Below, piece after piece: positions 1-5,109 of a stretch of 6,153 nt of DNA. This stretch comes from DASQGA01 sp038209555. Lineage in GTDB: Bacteria; Actinomycetota; Thermoleophilia; Gaiellales; Gaiellaceae. Position 1 is the first letter of the stretch; each line of letters begins with the position of its first letter. Where the stretch lies: assembly GCA_038209555.1 (NCBI GenBank), contig JBBQXP010000132.1, forward strand, positions 1-6,153, written 5' to 3'. The translations under genes and the position numbers were made by a program. Below the pieces are notes generated by a model. It was given only the letters and a program-made list of their open reading frames with translations. It had not been told where the DNA came from and did no database searches.

Positions 1-1605
1 GCTCGCCAGGAACGCGGGCTCGGCACTCGTGTTGACGCCGTTTCGCTGGCTCGCGCGCGGATCGAGAACCGCCTGCGGCAGCGTCATTCCTTGGTCGAGC
101 CGGTCGACGAGAATCTGGAGGACAGTCGTGATGATCGTCGAGCCTCCCGGCGAGCCGAGCGCAAGGAACGGCATGCCGTGGTCGAGGACGATTGTCGGCG
201 ACATCGAGCTGCGGGGACGCTTCCCGCCCTCGACGCGGTTCGGGTGCGTGATCGAGTCAAAGTTGAAGTCGGTTAGCTCGTTGTTGAGCAGGAACCCGAA
301 GCCGGGCACGATGAGGCCTGAGCCGCCGGTCGACTCGATCGTGAACGTGTACGACACGACGTTGCCCCACTTGTCCGACGTCGTCAGGTGTGTCGTCGTC
401 TCGGAATTCAACGCGGTCGCAGCCGCTACGCCCATGTTGAAGGAGTACGGGTCCCCGGGCGGAACGGCCGCCGGCGCCGCGGTCGTGGTGATCAGCGCGC
501 GGCGCGTATCCGCGTAGTCCTTCGAAAGAAGCCCGGTCAAAGGCACATCGAAGTAGTCCGGATCGGCAAGGTAGGCGTTGCGGTCGGCGAACGAATAGCG
601 CGACGCCTCGAGGTAGTAGTGCAGTGCATCGACTCGCGGCATCGCCGAGAGCGGGTAGCCCTCGAGGATGTTCAGCGCCTCGCCGACCGTCGAACCGCCG
701 CTCGACGGCGGGCCCATCGAGTACACGTCGAGGCCGCGGTAGTTGACGTGCGTCGGCGCACGCTTTGGCGCGACGTACGCCCGCAGGTCTCGCATCTCCA
801 TCACGCCGGGCCGCCACGTGTGGTTCGCGGTGGACGAGATGACCGGATCCTGAACGGTGTTGACAATCGCGTCCGCCACCGCCCCACGGTAGAAGCCTTT
901 CGGCCCGAGGTGCGCGATCCGTTCATACGTCGCCGCGAGCTCCGGGTTGGTGAAGACGCTGCCGACGTCGCGCGGGGTGCCGTCGGAATCGAGGAACAGC
1001 GCCATGGTCGCCGGCACGTCGTCGAAGTAGTCGACGTTCTGCTGCGTCTGGTCGAAGAAGGTCTGGTCGACAACGAAGCCGTGGCTCGCGACATGGACGC
1101 CCGGCTGCAGGGCCCGCGCGAGCGTCATCGTCCCGTACCTCTCGAGCGCTTCCGCCCATGTGGCTACGGTGCCAGGAACGCCCACCGAGAGGCCGCTGAA
1201 GCGCGCATCGTTGAACGGCAGCGGTGCGCGCGGGCTACCCACCCAGAACGAGGTAGGCGTCATCGCCCTGGGCGCGGTCTCGCGGCCGTCGATCGTGCTC
1301 ACAAGACCCCCGGCGGTGCGGACGACCATGAAGCCGCCGCCGCCGATGCCGCACGAGAACGGCTCGGTCACGCCAAGGACGCCAGCCGCGGCGACCGCCG
1401 CATCCACGGCGTTACCGCCCTCCTTCAGCGTGTCGATCGCAGCCTGAGTGGCGATCTCCTCGACGCTCGCGGCCGCGCCGCCGGTCCCGATCGAGGTGGG
1501 CGGGCCAGAACCCGATCCGACGTCCGCAGAAGCACTCGCGACGGACAGAAGGGCCGCTGCGATCGTCAGGAAGACGACCGTCCAGCGCAGCCGTTCCCGG
1601 CGCAT
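1..1605 (-). CDS. ggt: Gamma-glutamyltransferase (GGT), secreted, 3' end beyond window
   Basis: Ntn-hydrolase that transfers or hydrolyses gamma-glutamyl groups, for example from glutathione, outside the cytoplasm. 535 residues are visible; the family is usually about 550-600, so roughly the last 30-60 lie off the left edge. Residues 1-27 look like a signal peptide (basic start, hydrophobic 9-22, ASA cleavage site before D28). A GGNAVDAAVAA block begins near 63, and R108 in DGRETAP matches the substrate-carboxylate arginine. The autoprocessing and catalytic threonine is T404 in the TTH motif (T403-H406). S466-S467 in RPRSSMSP and G487-G488 in GSPGGST match the donor-binding serines and the oxyanion hole. 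The stretch between NNELTDF and KRP is short, as in enzymes without the active-site lid loop. ATG at 1605 has an AAGGTGGGGAG ribosome site just upstream, and its own promoter is suggested. The frame is intact throughout. Confidence 0.96.
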   Translation of the reverse strand, partial: MRRERLRWTVVFLTIAAALLSVASASADVGSGSGPPTSIGTGGAAASVEEIATQAAIDTLKEGGNAVDAAVAAAGVLGVTEPFSCGIGGGGFMVVRTAGGLVSTIDGRETAPRAMTPTSFWVGSPRAPLPFNDARFSGLSVGVPGTVATWAEALERYGTMTLARALQPGVHVASHGFVVDQTFFDQTQQNVDYFDDVPATMALFLDSDGTPRDVGSVFTNPELAATYERIAHLGPKGFYRGAVADAIVNTVQDPVISSTANHTWRPGVMEMRDLRAYVAPKRAPTHVNYRGLDVYSMGPPSSGGSTVGEALNILEGYPLSAMPRVDALHYYLEASRYSFADRNAYLADPDYFDVPLTGLLSKDYADTRRALITTTAAPAAVPPGDPYSFNMGVAAATALNSETTTHLTTSDKWGNVVSYTFTIESTGGSGLIVPGFGFLLNNELTDFNFDSITHPNRVEGGKRPRSSMSPTIVLDHGMPFLALGSPGGSTIITTVLQILVDRLDQGMTLPQAVLDPRASQRNGVNTSAEPAFLAS

Positions 1606-1607
1606 AA

Positions 1608-1618
1608 CTCCCCACCTT
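1608..1618 (-). promoter_or_regulatory. Ribosome binding site of ggt
   Basis: On the minus strand the sequence AAGGTGGGGAG precedes the ggt ATG. The AAGGTG part sits 7 bases from the start codon, a normal spacing. It is the only clear Shine-Dalgarno sequence in the window and supports the ATG at 1605 as the start. Confidence 0.6.
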
Positions 1619-1640
1619 CGGTTGGCTTCTCCCTTGGACG

Positions 1641-1668
1641 ACCCTATGCCCGTGCAGCCGGAACACAA
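1641..1668 (-). promoter_or_regulatory. Putative ggt promoter (TTGTGT - 16 - TAGGGT)
   Basis: On the minus strand a -35-like TTGTGT (1663-1668) is followed after 16 bases by a -10-like TAGGGT (1641-1646). Transcription would begin near 1634, giving a leader of about 30 bases that contains the ribosome site. This suggests ggt is transcribed separately from the cyclase gene upstream. The match is by eye and moderate. Confidence 0.35.
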
Positions 1669-1691
1669 ACACCCATAGCCCCCGGGAGCCA

Positions 1692-1772
1692 CTACTTGGC
1701 GGCCGCGTCGCCGCGATAGGCGAGGCCGAAGCCCGTTCCACCAAGTACGTCAGCGTCAGGTAGTGCGCTCAT
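1692..1772 (-). CDS. Possible 26-residue ORF overlapping the original cyclase stop
   Basis: An ATG at 1770-1772 overlaps the TGA that ends the full cyclase frame (ATGA, four-base overlap), an arrangement typical of translational coupling. It encodes 26 residues beginning MSALPDADVLGG and ending DAAAK, then TAG. GGAG lies directly against the ATG, which is too close for a good ribosome site. I recognise no family. If ribosomes stop at the in-frame TAG of the cyclase, coupling would be lost. It may be a chance ORF. Confidence 0.22.
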   Translation of the reverse strand: MSALPDADVLGGTGFGLAYRGDAAAK

Positions 1773-1903
1773 CTCCGAGCCGTAGCCACCCAGGCGTCGA
1801 CACTCTGTTCCCGTCCGCGTAACTCCAGCGTCCGCCGTTCGAGCCCCGTCGTCTCGAAGCCGCCCGCGGTGGCCGCCTCGGCGGTGATCAGGATCTCGCC
1901 CGC
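1769..1903 (-). pseudogene. Orphaned C-terminal segment of the class III cyclase
   Basis: Directly after the in-frame TAG at 1904-1906 the same frame continues for 44 codons to a TGA at 1769-1771. It reads AGEILITAEAA, then GLERRTLELRG, and ends SVDAWVATARR. This is the usual end of class III cyclase domains (GEILvs..., LERRxLELKG, and a V-x-V/W-type final strand). The segment therefore belongs to the upstream gene and was separated from it by one nonsense codon. It has no plausible start of its own, so it is expressed only if the TAG is read through or is a sequence error. Confidence 0.85.
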
Positions 1904-1906
1904 CTA
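1904..1906 (-). other. In-frame TAG interrupting the cyclase gene
   Basis: Codon 216 of the 260-codon cyclase frame is TAG, between GLA and AGEILIT. One base change would restore a sense codon (CAG, AAG, GAG, TGG, TTG, TCG, TAC or TAT), the simplest being a C-to-T change from CAG. Homology on both sides is continuous with no frame change. Confidence 0.85.
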
Positions 1907-2551
1907 GGCGAGACCCGTAAGACGCGCGGCCGTATTGACCGCGTCGCCCAAAGCCGTGAAGTCTCTGGCATCGCCTTCCCCGACGGTGCCCACGAAGGAC
2001 CTCCCGGCGTGGACCCCGACGCCGATCGGAATCCACGGCTCCGGCCCGTCGTTACCGGTCTGCTCGAGTAATCCTCGCGCGGCCGCAATCGCGTCTGCCG
2101 CATGGTCGCTCCCGGCGAAGCCGGGGATGAAGAGCGCGACTGCTCCGTCGCCCAGGAACTTGTCGACGATGCCATCCCTCTCATCGATGACCCCCGCCGC
2201 CGCCCCGTAGAAACGCGCCATCAAACGCGAGAACTCCTCCGGCAGCATGCGCTCGGCGATTGCCGTCGATCCACGGACGTCCACAAACAGCACCGAGATC
2301 TCGATCTCAGCGCCCCCGGGGCTCTTGTGAACGGCGCGTATGCACCACTTGCAGAGCCGTCGGTTCAGTGGCGAGGGGCCGTAGGCGATAGCCTGCATCA
2401 GGACGCCGCCGGGCCCGGCGAAAGGGGCATTGCAGAGCTTGCAGCGCGGCGGCGATGGCAGCATCCCCCGGATTCTCCGCATGCGCTGGAGGCGAGGAAG
2501 GTCTCCGCTCAACATGCGTTTCCACATTTCCTCGAGCGTCAGCTTGGCCAC
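1904..2551 (-). CDS. Class III adenylate cyclase, shortened by an in-frame TAG
   Basis: Cytoplasmic signalling enzyme predicted to make cAMP from ATP. The 215-residue product has an N-terminal region with two CxxC pairs (C37/C40 and C67/C70), probably a zinc-binding module, then a catalytic domain from about residue 84. All key residues are present: metal aspartates D91 (FVDVRGST) and D135 (KFLGDG), adenine-specifying K131 and D197, and transition-state N206 and R210 in GDAVNTAAR. The Lys/Asp pair favours ATP over GTP. The frame then meets TAG, and 44 codons of normal cyclase C-terminus follow, so the intact protein would be about 260 residues. Loss of the final strands may impair folding or dimerisation. 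The start used is GTG at 2551 with no clear Shine-Dalgarno; M9, M13 or M24 are alternatives. The closest relatives I recall are actinobacterial cyclases with the same CxxC module. Confidence 0.9.
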   Translation of the reverse strand: MAKLTLEEMWKRMLSGDLPRLQRMRRIRGMLPSPPRCKLCNAPFAGPGGVLMQAIAYGPSPLNRRLCKWCIRAVHKSPGGAEIEISVLFVDVRGSTAIAERMLPEEFSRLMARFYGAAAGVIDERDGIVDKFLGDGAVALFIPGFAGSDHAADAIAAARGLLEQTGNDGPEPWIPIGVGVHAGRSFVGTVGEGDARDFTALGDAVNTAARLTGLA

Positions 2552-2699
2552 AGCGTGGGCGCTACACGCGACAACTGGGACCAGCGCTCGGAGGGTGTTC
2601 TGGGGCCGTAGTGGGAATTACACGCCGAGGCGAGGACCGAGGAGGTCCCTGAACCGTTGCCACCTCGCCGGCCTCATGTACTGACGGCGACTGGGGCGC

Positions 2700-2705
2700 T
2701 ACGAT
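2700..2705 (+). promoter_or_regulatory. Possible -10 element of the DUF1697 gene
   Basis: TACGAT (TAnnnT type) lies 11 bases before the ATG at 2717. A start of transcription near 2712 would leave only a few bases of leader. No good -35 is visible. Weak, by eye. Confidence 0.25.
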
Positions 2706-2716
2706 CGTCGTCGCGA

Positions 2717-3283
2717 ATGCCGCGCAAGAAGGGAGCAGGAAGCAGCCGGAAGAGGTACGTCGCGCTGTTACGCGGGATCAACCTCGGCGGCCACAACAGG
2801 GTGTCGATGGTCGACCTACGAGCCCTTTTCGCCAGCCTTGGAGCCGAAGACGTCACGACGCATGTGCAAAGCGGCAACGTCATCTTCAAGAGTGCCGACG
2901 GCCGCGGGAAGCTGACCGAAACCATCGAGAAGCGAATCCACCGAGACCTTGGTCTCAGGGTGACCGTTCTGCTACGCACGCGGCCGCAGCTGGCCAAACT
3001 GCTCGCCGGCAATCCGTACGCCAACGGCGGGAAAGAGTCGACGAAACTCCACGTCACGTTCCTGGCTGCGAAGCCCGACCTCGCCCGCGTACGCGAGCTC
3101 GATCCCGAACGCGCCCAGCCCGACGAGTTCCAGGTCGTCGGACAAGAGATCTACCTGCACTGCCCAAACGGCTATGGCAGGTCGAAGCTCACCAATGCCT
3201 ATTTCGAGAAGCAACTGGGCGTCCCGGCGACCACCCGGAACTGGAAGACGGTCACGAAGCTCGCTGAACTCGTAAGCGCCTGA
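2717..3283 (+). CDS. DUF1697 family protein
   Basis: 188 residues, the usual size for this family of uncharacterised cytoplasmic proteins common in actinobacteria and other soil bacteria; no reaction is established. The family marks are RYVALLRGINLGG at 13-25, the VDLRALFASLGAEDVTTHVQSGNVIF region at 32-57, and the C-terminal block with YLHCPNGYGRSKLTN (146-160) and a TTRNWKTVTKL end (172-182). The first 12 residues are a basic, low-complexity lead (MPRKKGAGSSRK). I chose the ATG at 2717 because the only upstream option is a TTG at 2657, whose 20 extra codons look unlike the family. It stands alone, divergent from the cyclase across 165 bases, with no clear Shine-Dalgarno. Confidence 0.93.
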   Translation: MPRKKGAGSSRKRYVALLRGINLGGHNRVSMVDLRALFASLGAEDVTTHVQSGNVIFKSADGRGKLTETIEKRIHRDLGLRVTVLLRTRPQLAKLLAGNPYANGGKESTKLHVTFLAAKPDLARVRELDPERAQPDEFQVVGQEIYLHCPNGYGRSKLTNAYFEKQLGVPATTRNWKTVTKLAELVSA

Positions 3284-3425
3284 CGCTTCTAAGTCCTTGA
3301 TCCTGCTGCGACCATGACCCGTTCATGTGCGACAACCCGTGCGGTGACGAAGGTGCCCGCAAGCTTGGGCGCATCATTTGAGACTTCGAACGGCTGGCCG
3401 GTATCGCAAGGCGGGGATCGAGCGC

Positions 3426-3431
3426 TAAAGT
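3426..3431 (+). promoter_or_regulatory. -10 element (TAAAGT) of a probably leaderless transcript
   Basis: TAAAGT ends 7 bases before the GTG start at 3439, so transcription would begin at or next to the start codon. The gene has no Shine-Dalgarno sequence, as expected for a leaderless mRNA. No clear -35 is seen at the usual distance. Confidence 0.42.
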
Positions 3432-3438
3432 CCTTTTC

Positions 3439-3633
3439 GTGCACATCGAGAAGGCGACGATCGTTCGGCACCTCCGCGAGCTCGGTCGCCACGAAGACGC
3501 CGTCCGCGCCGACCGGGAGCTTCCCGACCGCATTCATACGGTTCAAGACGTCGAGTTGTTCGAGCGCTTCGGTCTCAATCCCACCGGGTTCGAAGGCGAG
3601 ACGTTCAGAGACCGGCCGCCGAAGGAAATTTGA
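3439..3633 (+). CDS. Small conserved-looking protein of 64 residues
   Basis: Function unknown. The protein starts MHIEKATIVRHLRELG and has an amphipathic helix pattern (residues 5-27), then ELPDRIHTVQD (27-37) and LFERFGLNP (40-48), with a charged tail. The order helix, ALPDxVDT-like turn, LLxxFGLNP resembles short proteins I recall as frequent in actinobacterial genomes, usually annotated as hypothetical; this is recognition from memory. There is no signal peptide or membrane segment. GTG at 3439 is chosen because it begins the helix and follows a TAAAGT -10 element by 7 bases. Codon use with strong third-position GC supports real coding. It lies between the DUF1697 gene and wrbA, both on the same strand, with about 125-155 bases on each side. 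Confidence 0.72.
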   Translation: MHIEKATIVRHLRELGRHEDAVRADRELPDRIHTVQDVELFERFGLNPTGFEGETFRDRPPKEI

Positions 3634-3760
3634 TTCCTCCCGACGCTTCGATCGCGGAGTCTTGGACGAAGCTAACCCACCGGCTTAGCGTGGCAGACTC
3701 GGGTTCCGTTCCCAAGTCCACGCCCCGGAACCGCCGTCCAGAGCGTTCGGTCGCGACGCG
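3634..3760 (+). other. Intergenic region upstream of wrbA with inverted repeats
   Basis: This 127-base gap holds GCTTCG/CGAAGC (3645-3650 and 3667-3672), GCTAA/TTAGC (3671-3675 and 3685-3689), and GGTTCCG/CGGAACC (3702-3708 and 3726-3732, spacer 17). A possible promoter is TTGGAC (3662-3667), 18 bases, TAGCGT (3686-3691), which would put transcription start near 3698 and the last inverted repeat in the leader. These could be a weak terminator for the small gene plus promoter and operator for wrbA; each element alone is weak. Confidence 0.35.
3702..3732. repeat. Inverted repeat GGTTCCG - 17 - CGGAACC
   Basis: Perfect 7-bp arms at 3702-3708 and 3726-3732. It sits between the possible wrbA promoter and the wrbA start, so it could be an operator half-site pair or a leader hairpin. 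No regulator can be named. Confidence 0.4.
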
Positions 3761-3778
3761 GTGAGACCGCGCGTCGCG
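3752..3778 (+). promoter_or_regulatory. Start-codon hairpin of wrbA
   Basis: CGCGACGCG (3752-3760) and CGCGTCGCG (3770-3778) form a perfect 9-bp inverted repeat around a 9-base loop whose first three bases are the GTG start of wrbA. Two wobble pairs (3751/3779 and 3750/3780) and one GC pair (3749/3781) can extend it to 12 bp. No Shine-Dalgarno is visible. In mRNA this would present the start codon in the loop of a very stable stem and could control translation. High GC raises the chance of such pairing by accident. Confidence 0.45.
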
Positions 3779-4444
3779 GTCATCTATTACAGCGCCACGG
3801 GGAATGTTCATGCATTGGCACAGGTGCTCGGCGAAGGTGCCGAGGAGGCAGGCGCAGAAGTTCGTGTTCGTCACGTCGAGGAGCTCGCTTCCGAGCTCAT
3901 GATCTCCCAGAATCAGTACTGGGGCCTGCACCGGTCACGGGTGGACGATGCGCCCGTCGCCGAAGACCTGGAGTGGGCAGACGGTGTCGCGTTCGGAACC
4001 CCCACGCGTTTCGGAAACGTCGCCGCGCAGCTGAAACAGTTCATCGATCAAGCAGGTCGACTGTGGCAGGACGGGAAGCTCGCCGACAAGGTCGCCACCG
4101 CTTTCACGTCCTCCCAAACGGCCCACGGCGGCCAAGAGACGACGATCCTCGCTTTGAACAACACGATGTACCACTGGGGCGCTGTCATCCTTCCCCTGGG
4201 CTACACGGTCCAAGAGGTGTTCGCGGCAGGAGGCAACCCGTACGGAAGCTCGTTCGTCGCCGGGCATACCGTCACAGGACCTGACGAGCACGCTCTGGCC
4301 GTCGCGCGTTATCAAGGCCGGCGGCTGGCCCGCTACGCCGGGGTAATCGGAGCGGCCCGCCGCGAAGGCCTGTTCGCCGTTCGACGCCCCGGCCCGCAGA
4401 GCTTCGCCGGAGCGAGCAGTCGAGAGCCCGGAGGCCCTGGCTAA
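3761..4444 (+). CDS. wrbA: WrbA-type NAD(P)H:quinone oxidoreductase, C-terminal extension
   Basis: Cytoplasmic FMN-dependent flavodoxin-fold enzyme that reduces quinones by two electrons and so limits redox cycling. Key parts: the FMN phosphate loop SATGN (11-15) after the first strand VAVIYY; GTPTRFGN (79-86), which contacts the flavin; the WrbA insertion and TSSQTAHGGQE (116-126); MYHWGAVILPLGY (136-148) with H138 aligned to the active-site histidine; and NPYGSSFVAG (159-168) followed by the ARYQGRRLA helix (182-190). The core of about 197 residues matches E. coli WrbA in length; residues 198-227 are an extra Arg/Gly/Pro/Ser-rich tail, probably disordered. GTG at 3761 is the only usable start, since the frame upstream has no start codon before a TAG at 3686. 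It is convergent with tag. Confidence 0.94.
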   Translation: MRPRVAVIYYSATGNVHALAQVLGEGAEEAGAEVRVRHVEELASELMISQNQYWGLHRSRVDDAPVAEDLEWADGVAFGTPTRFGNVAAQLKQFIDQAGRLWQDGKLADKVATAFTSSQTAHGGQETTILALNNTMYHWGAVILPLGYTVQEVFAAGGNPYGSSFVAGHTVTGPDEHALAVARYQGRRLARYAGVIGAARREGLFAVRRPGPQSFAGASSREPGGPG

Positions 4445-4473
4445 CTCTCGAGCGAGATCCTCCGCAGAGGGCC

Positions 4474-4498
4474 GGTGCGAGGCGCTCGGCCTCGCGCC
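4474..4498. terminator. GC-rich hairpin between convergent wrbA and tag
   Basis: GGTGCGAGGC (4474-4483) and GCCTCGCGCC (4489-4498) pair over 10 bp with one G-T wobble and a 5-base loop GCTCG. It lies in the 66-base gap between the two converging stop codons, so it can end transcription from both sides. There is no T-run, which is common for terminators in GC-rich actinobacteria. Confidence 0.55.
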
Positions 4499-4510
4499 TG
4501 TCCTGCCGGC

Positions 4511-5092
4511 TCACCGGTTCGGCCGTCCGCCCGACTCTCCGAACCGGAAGCAGGAGACGACGTGGTCGTTCACGAGGCCCGTGGCCTGCATGAACGCGTA
4601 GCAGACCGTCGGGCCGACAAAGCGGAAGCCGCGCCGCTTCAGGTCGCGGCTCATCGCGCGCGACTCGGCCGTCTCCGCCGGTATCTCGCCAAGCGTGCGC
4701 CAGCGCCCGATGAGAGGCTCGCCTCCCACGAACTCCCAGAGGTAGGCGTCCAAGCTCCCGAGCTCCTCCTGAACGGCGAGGACGCAGCGGGCGTTGGCGA
4801 TCGCCGACTCGACCTTGAGCCGGTTGCGGACGATGCCCGGGTCGCGGAGTAGCCGCTCGACATCGGCCGGACCGAGGCGCGCGACCTCGGCGGCGTCAAA
4901 GCCTGCGAAGGCGCTGCGGTAGCCCTCTCGCTTCCGCAGGATCATCGCCCAGGAAAGGCCCGCTTGCGCGCCCTCCAGCGTCAGCAGCTCGTAAAGGTGG
5001 CTGTCCTCGTGTGAGGGGACGCCCCACTCCTCGTCGTGGTAGGCCGCGTAGAGCGGATCGCCCGCGGGCACCCATTCGCAGCGGATCTGCAC
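4511..5092 (-). CDS. tag: 3-methyladenine DNA glycosylase I
   Basis: Base-excision repair enzyme that removes 3-methyladenine from alkylated DNA. The protein has 193 residues, close to the E. coli enzyme (187). Structural zinc ligands are all present: C5 (MQIRC), H19 (AYHDEEWG), H177 (VNDHVV) and C181. The base-binding pocket is intact: Y18, E40 in the TLEGAQAGLSW block, and W48. The blocks FDAAEVARL, DPGIVRNRLKV and KRRGFRFVGPTVCYAFMQA (152-170) match the family along the whole length. The GTG at 5092 is used because it places the first zinc cysteine at residue 5 as in E. coli. It lies 17 bases after the restored nucS stop, with the same orientation, so the two probably share a transcript; no Shine-Dalgarno is visible. 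A TAGCCT hexamer nine bases before the GTG could also serve as a separate -10. Confidence 0.96.
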   Translation of the reverse strand: MQIRCEWVPAGDPLYAAYHDEEWGVPSHEDSHLYELLTLEGAQAGLSWAMILRKREGYRSAFAGFDAAEVARLGPADVERLLRDPGIVRNRLKVESAIANARCVLAVQEELGSLDAYLWEFVGGEPLIGRWRTLGEIPAETAESRAMSRDLKRRGFRFVGPTVCYAFMQATGLVNDHVVSCFRFGESGGRPNR

Positions 5093-5109
5093 GGCGTGCG
5101 GAGGCTAAC

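Noticed and set aside
1683..1692. Terminator after the cyclase (self-complementary CCCGGG run)
   Set aside because: The pairing leaves no loop, so it is not a workable hairpin.
388..1719. Plus-strand 443-codon open frame
   Set aside because: It is antisense to ggt, whose frame has a complete family match. The predicted protein is Arg/Val-rich low-complexity sequence typical of a shadow frame in GC-rich DNA.
2634..2648. Hairpin GGACC-GAGGA-GGTCC between cyclase and DUF1697 genes
   Set aside because: Five-base stem in a GC-rich divergent gap with no terminator or operator context.
2657..2716. Upstream TTG start for the DUF1697 gene
   Set aside because: The 20 extra residues are unlike the family and the ATG at 2717 already gives the normal length.
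3291..3435. Direct repeat AAGTCCTT at 3291-3298 and 3428-3435
   Set aside because: Only 8 bases, two copies about 140 bases apart, with no further similarity around them; probably chance.
3697..3735. tRNA-like T-arm or attachment-site remnant (GGGTTCCGTTCCC)
   Set aside because: No cloverleaf, acceptor stem or CCA-like end can be formed around it, and no integrase is present.
4896..5109. Continuation of nucS as a 297-residue fusion overlapping tag
   Set aside because: The 81 residues after LELLRG are Ser/Arg/Pro-rich, match nothing in NucS and are antisense-free shadows of tag; the real ending is found in the -1 frame.
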